Below are positions 44,261 to 52,617 of a DNA stretch of 64,000 nucleotides, in pieces (position 1 is the stretch's first letter; each line of letters starts with the position of its first letter). The stretch lies in contig NZ_WFIX01000190.1 in NCBI RefSeq assembly GCF_009745985.1, positions 1-64,000 of the forward strand, given 5' to 3'. The notes beneath the pieces are model-generated. The model saw only the letters and a list, made by a program, of their open reading frames with translations. It did not search any database and was not told the origin of the DNA. The position numbers and the translations under genes were made by a program. Source of the DNA: Microbacterium karelineae. GTDB taxonomy: Bacteria > Actinomycetota > Actinomycetes > Actinomycetales > Microbacteriaceae.

Positions 44261-45114
44261 TGACACGCACCCACCGCATCGCCCTGTTCGGCGCCGGAGG
44301 CAAGATGGGCACCCGGATCACGAACAACCTCGCGAAGACCGAGCACGCGGTGCGGCACGTCGAGGGCGCCCCTGCGGGCCAGGAGCGGCTGCGCGCGGCC
44401 GGGCACGAGCCCATCGCGGCGCCCGCCGCGATCGCCGACGCCGAGATCGTCATCCTCGCCGTCCCCGACCTCGCCCTCGGCGCGGTGACGGCCGAGATCG
44501 TCCCGCAGCTGCAGCCCGGCACGATCGTGCTCACGCTGGATCCCGCCGCGGCCTACGCCGGCCTCCTCACGACGCGCGACGACGTCGTGCAGGCCGTCGC
44601 GCACCCCTGCCATCCGTCGGTGTTCCTCCAGCGCGAGACGCCCGAGGAGTGGGCCGACACGTTCGGCGGCATCGCCGCCCCGCAGGAGGTCATCGCGGCC
44701 GTCGAATCGGAGGATCCCGACGCCGTCGCGCTCGTCGACCGCGTCGTGCGCGACATCTACGCGCCCGTCATCGACGTGCACTGGGTGACGGTCAAGCAGC
44801 TCGCCCAGCTCGAGCCGACGCTCGTCGAGACGATCGCCTGCATGATCGGCGCGCTGCTGAAGGAGTCGCTCGAGGAGGCCGTCCACACGATGGGCGTGCC
44901 GGAGGCCGCCGCCCGCGCGATCCTCCTCGGCCACACGCAGGTCGCGCTCGCGAACAGCCTCAACGGCGACAACCCGTTCAGCGACGCGTGCCTCATCGCG
45001 ATGGACTACGGTCGCGAGAGCATCATCAAGGACGACTGGAAGAAGGTCTTCCGTGACGACGAGCTCGACAGGAACCTCGCGCGCATGCTGCACCTCGAGA
45101 CGATCGACCGATAG
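44260..45114 (+). CDS. Probable D-apionate oxidoisomerase (ApnO-like; 6PGDH-like fold)
   Basis: 284 aa. A Rossmann domain starts with IALFGAGGKMGTRITNN and ADAEIVILAVPDLALG; the C-terminal helical half (QLAQLEPTLVETIACMIGALLKES region, then HTQVALANSLNGDNPFSDA) resembles the PGDH_C domain. From memory, D-apionate oxidoisomerases begin in the same GAGGKMG style. It would make 3-oxo-isoapionate for the TIM-barrel protein upstream. Coupled to that gene by TGATG. A generic phosphogluconate-dehydrogenase-like oxidoreductase is the fallback. Confidence 0.6.
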   Translation: MTRTHRIALFGAGGKMGTRITNNLAKTEHAVRHVEGAPAGQERLRAAGHEPIAAPAAIADAEIVILAVPDLALGAVTAEIVPQLQPGTIVLTLDPAAAYAGLLTTRDDVVQAVAHPCHPSVFLQRETPEEWADTFGGIAAPQEVIAAVESEDPDAVALVDRVVRDIYAPVIDVHWVTVKQLAQLEPTLVETIACMIGALLKESLEEAVHTMGVPEAAARAILLGHTQVALANSLNGDNPFSDACLIAMDYGRESIIKDDWKKVFRDDELDRNLARMLHLETIDR

Positions 45115-45121
45115 GGATCCG

Positions 45122-45877
45122 ATGGCACGCCTCACCGGGAAGACCGCCCTCGTGACGGGATCCGCGACGGGCATCGGCCTCGCCGTCGCGACGCGATTCG
45201 CCGCGGAGGGCGCGCGCGTCGTCATCGCCGACCGCGATGGCGACGCCGCCCACCGCGCGGCAGCCGGGATCGGCGAGGCCGCCCGCGCCGTCGCGGTCGA
45301 CATCTCACAGGAAGACCAGGTGTCCGCCGCCTTCGCGTCGCTCGCGGAGGGCGGCTGGGCCCCGGACGTCGTCGTCGCGAACGCCGGCGTGCAGCTGTTC
45401 GGGCAGGACGCGCCGGCCGCCGACCTCGACCTGGACGTGTGGCGGAAGATGATCGACATCAACCTCACCGGCACCTTCCTCACCGTCAAGCACGCGGTGC
45501 GAACGATGCGCGAGCGCGGCGGTGGGTCGATCATCCTCACCGGCAGCCCGACGGGCGTGAACGGCGAGGGGAAGGACTTCACGGCGTACAGCGCGTCGAA
45601 GGCGGGCATCCACGGGCTCGCGCGCACCGTCGCCGCCGCGTACGCGGGCGACGGGATCCGCGTCAACACCGTCGTTCCGGGCTACACCGAGACCTCGCTG
45701 GTGACGACGATCAGCGACGACCCCGAGGCGCGCGCCGCGATCGTCGGCCGGATCCCGATGGGCCGCGCGGGAACCCCCGCCGACGTCGAGGGCATCATGC
45801 TGTTCCTCGCGAGCGACGACAGCGCCTTCGCGACCGGCGCCCTGTTCGCCGTCGACGGCGGCATGACGACGCTGTAG
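45122..45877 (+). CDS. Short-chain dehydrogenase/reductase, possible sugar 1-dehydrogenase
   Basis: 251 aa, classical SDR: GSATGIGLAVA nucleotide loop, VVANAGVQ, catalytic Ser in IILTGSPTG, Tyr and Lys in YSASKAGIHG, and C-terminal ATGALFAVDGGMTTL. Seven bases after apnO. Apiose utilisation needs an apiose dehydrogenase making apionolactone; the known enzyme (ApsD) is of the Gfo/Idh family, absent here, so this SDR may replace it, as SDRs do for L-rhamnose and L-arabinose. That role is inferred from context. Confidence 0.8.
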   Translation: MARLTGKTALVTGSATGIGLAVATRFAAEGARVVIADRDGDAAHRAAAGIGEAARAVAVDISQEDQVSAAFASLAEGGWAPDVVVANAGVQLFGQDAPAADLDLDVWRKMIDINLTGTFLTVKHAVRTMRERGGGSIILTGSPTGVNGEGKDFTAYSASKAGIHGLARTVAAAYAGDGIRVNTVVPGYTETSLVTTISDDPEARAAIVGRIPMGRAGTPADVEGIMLFLASDDSAFATGALFAVDGGMTTL

Positions 45878-45908
45878 CGGGGTCGGGATGTTCGACGACG
45901 CCGCGGGT

Positions 45909-45931
45909 GACGGGGTGCGCGGCGCCCCGTC
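45909..45931. terminator. Hairpin after the SDR gene
   Basis: GACGGGG (45909-45915) and CCCCGTC (45925-45931) form a GC stem with a 9-nt loop, extendable by two pairs, 31 bp after the SDR stop. With the family C repeat just downstream it could partly separate apnL from the first four genes. Confidence 0.5.
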
Positions 45932-45946
45932 CATCGGGGTCCAGAT

Positions 45947-46028
45947 GCACAACGACGCCAATTCTGTCCGGGGCAGGTGCGAAGCCGGCGTGTCGCGAGG
46001 GTCAGGCACAGAATTGGCGTCGTTATGT
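45947..46028. repeat. Long inverted repeat, family C copy 1
   Basis: AACGACGCCAATTCTGT (45951-45967) pairs perfectly with ACAGAATTGGCGTCGTT (46008-46024), outer bases also mostly complementary, spacer 40 nt. It lies inside the operon between the SDR and apnL-like genes. It is followed by GGGGACAGGC, as in copy 2 at 56.5 kb. Confidence 0.85.
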
Positions 46029-46048
46029 ATGGGGACAGGCGGGGAACG

Positions 46049-47860
46049 ATGACGTGGATCCGGGAGGTCGTGCGGCCGATCTCGCTCGGAGGTTGGGCGT
46101 TCGAGCTGCTCGACGACGACATCGCGGGGATCACGTACCGCGGGGGCGAGGTGCTCCGCTCCGTGCGCGCCGTCGTCCGCGATCGCGACTGGGCGACCGC
46201 CGAGTGGGTGGTGGACGGCGTCGAGGTTCTGACTTCGCGCTCAGATACTGAGGGATCCGGCGAATCCGTCAGCATCCCGGAGCGATCTCAGGCGCTCAGC
46301 GAAGCATGCGTCTCCCTCTCCTCGACCTCCTTCGGTGCCGATCTCCGCGCGACGCTGACGATCCGCGCGCACGGGCCCGTTCTCACGGTCGCGCTCGAGG
46401 CGACGACGGCGCGCGCGTTCCTCACCAACCGCACGGGTCTCGTCGTGCTGCACCCGCCCGCGCTCGCGGGTGCGCCCCTCGAGGTCCGCCACTCCGATGG
46501 ATCCGCCGAGCGCACCGCCTTCCCCGCCGACATCGCGCCGCACCAGCCCGCCGTCGACATCGCCGGACTGAGCTGGGGCGGTGTCCGCGTGGAATTCGCG
46601 GGCGACACGTTCGAGATGGAGGACCAGCGCAACTGGACCGACGCCTCCTTCAAGACCTACAGCCGCCCGCTCTCCCTCCCCTTCCCGTACGAGATCGCCG
46701 CGGGCGAGACCGTGCGACAGTCGGTCACGGTGACGGTCGCGACGGAAGCCGGCACCGCGGCGCCCGATGCTCGGCGCGATGACCTCCTCAGTCTGTCGGA
46801 GCCGGCACCCGCGCCCACGATCTCGGTCGGGGCGTCGACTGCACCCGACGTTCCCCGCCACGAGGGCCTGGCTTCGCGCCCAGATGGGCCCACACCACCG
46901 CTGCTCGTCGAGCTCGACCTGGGGTGGGGCGGCTGGCCGGCGGCCCTCGAGCGCGCCGCCGCCAGCGGACCGCTCGACGCGCGGCTTGTTCTGCCCGAGA
47001 AGGGTGCGCGCGCGGCCGTCGCCGCGGCCGTCGCCGCTCTCGCACCGCACCGCGTCGTCCGGATCGCCGCGTTCCGGCCCGCCGGTCACGAGGCGCAGCA
47101 CGTCTCGGACGCCGAGGCGGTGGCGATCCTGCGAGAGGCCCTCGCGGAGTCCGGCCTCGAGATCCCCGTGATCGGCGGCACCCGCGCCCACTTCACCGAG
47201 CTGAACCGCGAGCTGCACCGGATCCCCGCCGTCGACTGCCTCGCCTTCAGCACGACGCCCCTGTTCCATACCCGCGAGACGCGCCAGCTCGAAGAGGCCG
47301 TCGCGATGCAGCGGCTCGTCGCCGAGCAGGCGGTGCGGATCGCGGATGGCTCGCCCGTGCACATCGGACCCGTCACGCTGCGCCCCCACGTCAACAACGT
47401 CGCGACGACGGCACCTCCGCGCCCCTGCGGATCCGACCTGTCCGAGGGGTACGGCCCCGAGCTGCTCGACGCCGACGACCCGCGCCAGGCCGCCCCCGAG
47501 CTCGCAGCCTGGACGATCGCGAGCGCCGCCGCCCTCGCCGTCCCCGGCGTCGCGTCGATCTCGTTCTTCGAGGAGTGGGGCCCGCGCGGGATCCACACGG
47601 CGGACGGCGCGGACCTCCCCGTCGCCGAGGCGGTGCGTGCCCTCGCGGCCCTCGCGGGTCCCGTGTCGACCGCCCACTCGACCGACGGACAGGTGTGGGC
47701 GATCGCCGCCGACAGCGAGCTCCTCGTCGCGAATCTCGATGGCCGAGACCGCACCGTCGAGATCGATGGCTCCCGAGGACCCGCTCGCGTCGCGCTCCCC
47801 GCCCGATCGTGGCGCCGGATCGCGACGACACACATCCCGACGAACGGAGAGACACGATGA
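46049..47860 (+). CDS. Candidate D-apionolactonase (ApnL-like protein)
   Basis: 603 aa, no signal peptide and no common Pfam domain I can name. An N-terminal beta-rich half carries the striking stretch MEDQRNWTDASFKTY, then SRPLSLPFPY; the C-terminal half is TIM-barrel-like with VIGGTRAHFTELNRE and LAFSTTPLFHTRETRQ. Position after lerK, oiaC-like, apnO-like and SDR genes matches apnL, which hydrolyses D-apionolactone to D-apionate. ATG 46049 follows GGGGAA; an upstream ATG at 46025 is inside the inverted repeat. Assignment rests mainly on neighbours and my memory of the family. Confidence 0.5.
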   Translation: MTWIREVVRPISLGGWAFELLDDDIAGITYRGGEVLRSVRAVVRDRDWATAEWVVDGVEVLTSRSDTEGSGESVSIPERSQALSEACVSLSSTSFGADLRATLTIRAHGPVLTVALEATTARAFLTNRTGLVVLHPPALAGAPLEVRHSDGSAERTAFPADIAPHQPAVDIAGLSWGGVRVEFAGDTFEMEDQRNWTDASFKTYSRPLSLPFPYEIAAGETVRQSVTVTVATEAGTAAPDARRDDLLSLSEPAPAPTISVGASTAPDVPRHEGLASRPDGPTPPLLVELDLGWGGWPAALERAAASGPLDARLVLPEKGARAAVAAAVAALAPHRVVRIAAFRPAGHEAQHVSDAEAVAILREALAESGLEIPVIGGTRAHFTELNRELHRIPAVDCLAFSTTPLFHTRETRQLEEAVAMQRLVAEQAVRIADGSPVHIGPVTLRPHVNNVATTAPPRPCGSDLSEGYGPELLDADDPRQAAPELAAWTIASAAALAVPGVASISFFEEWGPRGIHTADGADLPVAEAVRALAALAGPVSTAHSTDGQVWAIAADSELLVANLDGRDRTVEIDGSRGPARVALPARSWRRIATTHIPTNGETR

Positions 47861-48897
47861 CGACGATCCCCGACGCCGCGACCCCGCCCCAGTACACGGC
47901 CCGCTCCTGGCGCCTCGGCGAGGCGCCATGGCAGGCGGTCCCGCCGATCCCCGGCCACCGCGCCCGCGCGATCGTCGACAACGACTTCTCGGGCGATCCC
48001 GACGACCTGCCGCAGCTCGTGCATCAGCTGCTCTCGCCGAGCGTCGACACGCGGCTCGTCGTCGCCTCCCACCTCTCGCCCGGCGATCACTTCGATCCGT
48101 CCGGTCAGTCGGCGCGGAACGCCGAGCGGATCCTGCGCGACGTGTTCGCACGGATGGGGCTCACCTCGACCGAGATCATCCAGCGCGGGAGCGAGGAGCG
48201 GCTGCCGGACCGCACGAGGCCGCGCCCCTCGCCCGCCGTCGACGCGATCATCGCCGAGGCGATGCGCGACGATGACGCGCCGCTGTTCTACCTCGCGGGC
48301 GGCGGGCTCACCGACCTCGCCTCAGCGCTGCTCGTCGAGCCGCGCATCGCCGAGCGGATGACGCTCATCTGGATCGGCGGCGGCGAGCACCCGGATCTCG
48401 CCTCGCCGCCGCCGGGCGCGATGCCGATCGAGTACAACATGCTCATCGACCTCACGGCGGCGCAGGTCGTGTTCGGCGACAGCGGGATCCCGATCTGGCA
48501 GGTTCCGCGCGATGTCTATCGCCAGTGCCTCGTCTCGGACGCCGAGCTGCGGATCCGGATGGCCGCGACGGGGCCGCTCGGTCGCTGGATGCACGGCGAG
48601 ATCGCACAGATCATGCGCGCGGTCGCCGAATTCCTGAGCGGCCCCGCCGAGACGTATGCGCTGGGCGACTCACCGCTCGTCCTCCTGTCGTGTCTGCAGT
48701 CGATCTTCGAGCCGGATCCATCGTCGAGCTCCCACGTCGTGCGCCCCACCCCCGCGATCGCCGACGACGGATCCTACGTCCCCGTCCCGGGCGCGCGCGA
48801 GATGCGCGTCTGCACGTGGGTCGACACCCGACTCATGTTCGAGGACTTCTTCCTCAAGCTCGCGGAGTTCGACCGCTGGGCGACCGCGCCCCACTGA
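47857..48897 (+). CDS. Nucleoside-hydrolase-fold protein, substrate unknown
   Basis: 346 aa. AIVDNDFSGDPDDLPQL near residue 38 matches the D-x-D-x-x-x-D-D Ca-binding signature of inosine-uridine nucleoside hydrolases; EYNMLIDLTAAQVVFG corresponds to the N-x-x-x-D-x-x-A segment near the ribose site. Coupled to the apnL-like gene by ATGA and last in the operon, so it serves the same pathway. Nucleoside hydrolases cleave ribofuranosides; beta-D-apiofuranoside cleavage is a reasonable hypothesis. The usual late catalytic His cannot be placed with certainty. Confidence 0.7.
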   Translation: MTTIPDAATPPQYTARSWRLGEAPWQAVPPIPGHRARAIVDNDFSGDPDDLPQLVHQLLSPSVDTRLVVASHLSPGDHFDPSGQSARNAERILRDVFARMGLTSTEIIQRGSEERLPDRTRPRPSPAVDAIIAEAMRDDDAPLFYLAGGGLTDLASALLVEPRIAERMTLIWIGGGEHPDLASPPPGAMPIEYNMLIDLTAAQVVFGDSGIPIWQVPRDVYRQCLVSDAELRIRMAATGPLGRWMHGEIAQIMRAVAEFLSGPAETYALGDSPLVLLSCLQSIFEPDPSSSSHVVRPTPAIADDGSYVPVPGAREMRVCTWVDTRLMFEDFFLKLAEFDRWATAPH

Positions 48898-48898
48898 G

Positions 48899-48935
48899 AC
48901 GCACAGCGGGGTGCCTCCCCAGCGCCCCGCTGCGT
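48899..48935. terminator. Hairpin between convergent operons
   Basis: ACGCACAGCGGGG pairs with CCCCGCTGCGT (one 2-nt bulge) around 13 nt, directly after the stop at 48897; the convergent ABC ATPase stop is at 48956. Likely bidirectional terminator. Confidence 0.65.
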
Positions 48936-48955
48936 GGTCTTCGCCCCTCGGATCC

Positions 48956-49789
48956 TCACCCCTCCGCATCGAGCAGGGCCCGACGGGCGACGCGGCGCTC
49001 CTCCTGGCGATCCGGGTCCGGCACGGGGGCCGCCATGAACAGGCGCTGCGTGTACGGGTGGGTCGGAGCCGACGTCACCTGGTCCCCGTCGCCGTCCTCG
49101 GCGATCTCGCCGCGGTACATCACGGCGACGCGGTGACCGATGTGACGCACGACCGCGAGGTCGTGCGTCACGAACAGGTAGGCGACGCCCGTGCGCTCCT
49201 GGATCTCGATGAACAGATCCAGCACGCGCGCCTGCGTCGACAGGTCGAGCGCCGAGACGGGCTCGTCACAGACGATGAGCTTCGGTTCCAGGGCGAGGGC
49301 GCGCGCGATCGCGATGCGCTGCCGCTGCCCGCCCGAGAACTCGCGCGGCAGTCGCTGGGCGGCGTCGGAAGGCAGGCCGACCTGGTCGAGCAGGTCCCGC
49401 ACCCTCTTCCGCGCCTCGGCGACGGGCACGCCCTGCACCGTGAGCGGCTCCGCGAGGATCTGCTCGACCGTCATCGACGGGTTCAGCGACGAGTACGGAT
49501 CCTGGAACACGACCTGGATCTCGCTCGCGAGCGCGCGCCGCTCGGCGCGCGACAGGTGCGAGATGTCGCGACCGTCGTACCTGATCGTGCCCTCCGTGAC
49601 GGGCGCGAGCCCGAGCAGGGCGCGGCCGAGGGTCGTCTTGCCCGAGCCCGACTCGCCGACGAGACCGACGCACTCGCCGGGCTCGATCGTGAGCGACACC
49701 CCCTTCAGCGCGCGGAACGGCTTGGCGCGGAACCCCTTGCCGGGGTATTCGACGACGAGGTCGGTCACCTCGAGAAGCGGGGCGCTCAT
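48956..49789 (-). CDS. Dpp-type ABC ATP-binding protein of second importer (DppF-like)
   Basis: 277 aa. GESGSGKTTLGR, REFSGGQRQRIAIARA, KLIVCDEPVSALD and THPYTQRLF. Paralogue of 28224-29060. ATG 49789 overlaps the fused permease-ATPase stop as ATGA. Last gene of the second importer operon, facing the apionate operon. Confidence 0.92.
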   Translation of the reverse strand: MSAPLLEVTDLVVEYPGKGFRAKPFRALKGVSLTIEPGECVGLVGESGSGKTTLGRALLGLAPVTEGTIRYDGRDISHLSRAERRALASEIQVVFQDPYSSLNPSMTVEQILAEPLTVQGVPVAEARKRVRDLLDQVGLPSDAAQRLPREFSGGQRQRIAIARALALEPKLIVCDEPVSALDLSTQARVLDLFIEIQERTGVAYLFVTHDLAVVRHIGHRVAVMYRGEIAEDGDGDQVTSAPTHPYTQRLFMAAPVPDPDRQEERRVARRALLDAEG

Positions 49790-51627
49790 CGCGCACCTCC
49801 TGCCTGCTGAAGCGGTCCGCGCGCCGGTCCCTCGTCGAGGATCGCGGCGAGCAGAGACGTCGTGTATGGGTGCTGCGCGTCGTGGAAGATCGTGCGCACG
49901 GGGCCCTGCTCGACGAAGCGGCCGTCCTGCATGACCGAGACGCGGTCGCACATATCGGCGACGACGCCGAAGTTGTGCGTCACGAGCAGCATCGCCATGT
50001 GCCGCTCGGCCTGCAGGCCGCGCAGCAGGTCGAGCACCTCGGCCTGCACCGTCACGTCGAGGGCCGTCGTGGGCTCGTCCGCGATGATGAGGTCCGGATC
50101 CGTCGACACGGCGCCCGCGATGAGCACGCGTTGCGCCATGCCGCCGGACACCTCGAACGGGTAGGCGTCGAAGGTGCGCTTCGGCTCTGGGATCCCGACG
50201 CGGTCGAGCAGCGCCAGGGCCTTGTCGCGCGCGTCCTTCGCGCTCATCCCGAGACCGACGCGCAGTGGCTCGACGAGCTGGGATCCGATGGTGAACGACG
50301 GGTCGAGGTTCGACATCGGCTCCTGCGGGATGTACGCGATGCGCTGGCCGCGGATGCCTTGGAAGGCGCGTTCGCCCGCGTCGGCGAGCTCGGTGCCGTC
50401 GAAGACGACCGAGCCGCCCACGACGTGCCCGCCGCGCGGCAGGAGCCCGAGGACCGAGAACGCCGTCTGCGTCTTCCCTGATCCGGACTCGCCGATGAGG
50501 CCGTGCACCTCGCCGCGGCGCACCTCGAACGAGACGCCGTGCACGACCTCGACCGACGAGCCGTCGGGCTGGTCGTAGGCGACGCGGAGCCCGTCGACAC
50601 GCAGGAGCACGTCCTGCGTGCGCCGCGCCGCGTGCGCGTCGTCGTCGTGCACGACGGTCGGGGCGGCGTCGTCGACCGGCAGCTCGTCGAGGTCGACGGG
50701 CGCGTCGCGCCCCGTCATCGAGAACGACGTCGTCACGGCGGCGACGGATCCGGTCGCGGTCGCCACGGCGCGGCGGCGACGACGGCGCACGGGAGCGGTG
50801 CGCTCCAGCTCGTCGCGCATCGCGTTCGCGAAGAGGGTGAGGGCGATCGTCGTCAGGGCGATCGCCGCCGACGGCCACAGCATCAGGATCGGCTGCTCAT
50901 AGATCTTCGTGAACGCGTCGTTCAGCATGGATCCCCATGTCGGCACGGCCGTGTCTCCGAGCCCGAGGAATTCGAGCCCGGACTGGATCGCGATGGAGAT
51001 GCCCGCGACGATCGCGCACTGGATGAGAACCGGCGCCCGCACGACGCCGAACACGTGTCGGCCGATGATGCGTCCGTCGCCGAGCCCCGACACGCGTGCC
51101 GCGTCGACGTAGAGCTCGCCCCGGACCGACACGACGCTCGCGTAGACGAGCCGGTAGAACGCCGGGCTCATGAGCACACCGAAGACGAGCATCGCGACCC
51201 ACACGCTCGGTCCGAGCACGGACCGGGCGGCGAGCAGGACGACGATGCCGGGAAGCGCCATGACGAGCGACGTCACCCATGACGCGGCGGCATCGAACCA
51301 GCCCTGGTAGTAGCCGGCGACGAGACCGGAGCTCACGCCGAGCACGAGAGCTGTCGCGACGGCGACGAGGGCGCTGGCGATCGAGATCTGCGTCGCCGCG
51401 AGGAGGCGCGAGAGCACGTCGCGGCCCGCCGAGTCGGTGCCGAGGACATGCTCGGCGCCGGGAGGCTGCAGGATGGCTCGGATGTCGGCGAAGTTCGGAT
51501 CCATGGGCGCGAGCATCGGGCCGAGCACGGCGACGAACGCGGCGACCGCGAGGAACGCGAGTGCGACGACGGCAAGGGGCCTGCGCAGGATCCGCCGGAA
51601 GAGGGTGGGATGAGCTCGGGTGGTCAC
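49786..51627 (-). CDS. ABC permease-ATPase fusion of second importer (DppC + DppD)
   Basis: 613 aa. Permease part (about 1-290) with VLGTDSAGRDVLSRLL and ARVSGLGDGRIIGRHVF; a ~65-residue basic then acidic linker (PVRRRRRRAVAT, then DDDAHAARR); ATPase part from about 345 with GESGSGKTQTAF, PFEVSGGMAQRVLIAGA and LIIADEPTTALD. GTG start at 51627 overlaps the DppB stop as GTGA. Same architecture as the first importer, longer linker. Confidence 0.9.
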   Translation of the reverse strand: MTTRAHPTLFRRILRRPLAVVALAFLAVAAFVAVLGPMLAPMDPNFADIRAILQPPGAEHVLGTDSAGRDVLSRLLAATQISIASALVAVATALVLGVSSGLVAGYYQGWFDAAASWVTSLVMALPGIVVLLAARSVLGPSVWVAMLVFGVLMSPAFYRLVYASVVSVRGELYVDAARVSGLGDGRIIGRHVFGVVRAPVLIQCAIVAGISIAIQSGLEFLGLGDTAVPTWGSMLNDAFTKIYEQPILMLWPSAAIALTTIALTLFANAMRDELERTAPVRRRRRRAVATATGSVAAVTTSFSMTGRDAPVDLDELPVDDAAPTVVHDDDAHAARRTQDVLLRVDGLRVAYDQPDGSSVEVVHGVSFEVRRGEVHGLIGESGSGKTQTAFSVLGLLPRGGHVVGGSVVFDGTELADAGERAFQGIRGQRIAYIPQEPMSNLDPSFTIGSQLVEPLRVGLGMSAKDARDKALALLDRVGIPEPKRTFDAYPFEVSGGMAQRVLIAGAVSTDPDLIIADEPTTALDVTVQAEVLDLLRGLQAERHMAMLLVTHNFGVVADMCDRVSVMQDGRFVEQGPVRTIFHDAQHPYTTSLLAAILDEGPARGPLQQAGGAR

Positions 51628-52565
51628 GACAGTCGCACCTTCGGGTTGAGCGCCGCCTGCGCGAGGTCGATCGCGAGGTTGACGATGACGACGATGATGG
51701 CCGTGACGACGACGATCGCCATCACGACGGGGATGTCGCCCTGATTCGTCGCCTGGACGGCGAGCTGCCCGATGCCAGGCAGGGCGAACACCTGCTCGAC
51801 GATGACCGCGCCGCCGAGCATGCCGATGAACTGAACGGCGAGCACGGCGAGGGCGGGAGCCGCCGCGTTGCGCAGCACATGTTTGTAGACGACACGGCTT
51901 CCAGGCAGACCACGGCTCCGAAGGGTGCGCACGTAGTCGCGGTTCAGGCCGTCGAGCACGGATCCTCGGACCTGTTGGGCGATCGTCGCGATCGCCCCGA
52001 CGGCGAGGGCGATCACCGGAAGCGTCACGGACGCCAGCCAGCCCGAGACCGAGTCGCCGATCGCCACGTATCCGGTCGCGCGGAACCACCCCAGCTCGAT
52101 CGCGAAGACGAGCACGAGCACGAGGGCGATGAGGAATCCGGGGATCGCGAAGCCCACGACGGCGAGGAACTGCACAGCTCCGTCGATCCAGCCGCCGCGG
52201 CGGGCGGCGACGACGCCGAGCAGGATCGCGAGGATCGCGGCGATCACGGTCGACCCGATGACGATCGAGAGCGTGACGGGAAGGCGGGTCTCCATGCTGA
52301 CCGTCACGAACTGGCTGCTGAACCACGATCGACCGAGGTCGCCCGTGAGGGCGCGGGCGAACCAGTCGCCGAGCTGTGCGATGAGCGGCCGGTCGAGACC
52401 GAGCTCGACGGCCTTCGCGGCGACCGTCTCCGCGTCCGCGTTCTGCCCCAGGATCCGGCGCGCGATGTCGCCGCCTCCGAGGAACAGCAGGGTGAACGCC
52501 ACAACCGAGATCACGGCGAGCATGACGACGCCCGAGACGAGGCGTTTGAGGATGAATGCGAGCAT
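51624..52565 (-). CDS. ABC transporter permease of second importer (DppB-like)
   Basis: 313 aa, six membrane segments. MLAFILKRLVSGVVMLAVIS start and YVRTLRSRGLPGSRVVYKHVLRN EAA region. Starts 52 bp after the binding-lipoprotein stop. Proximity to the apionate operon suggests uptake of apiose-containing glycosides. Confidence 0.9.
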   Translation of the reverse strand: MLAFILKRLVSGVVMLAVISVVAFTLLFLGGGDIARRILGQNADAETVAAKAVELGLDRPLIAQLGDWFARALTGDLGRSWFSSQFVTVSMETRLPVTLSIVIGSTVIAAILAILLGVVAARRGGWIDGAVQFLAVVGFAIPGFLIALVLVLVFAIELGWFRATGYVAIGDSVSGWLASVTLPVIALAVGAIATIAQQVRGSVLDGLNRDYVRTLRSRGLPGSRVVYKHVLRNAAAPALAVLAVQFIGMLGGAVIVEQVFALPGIGQLAVQATNQGDIPVVMAIVVVTAIIVVIVNLAIDLAQAALNPKVRLS

Positions 52566-52617
52566 CTTCGCTCCTGTGTGGGCGACCGGGCCGCCGCGCG
52601 GCGGCCCGGTCGCAGGG

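Noticed and set aside
45878-46048. Small gene between the SDR and apnL-like genes
   Set aside because: The 171 bp hold a GC hairpin and a family C inverted repeat; no ORF with a ribosome site.
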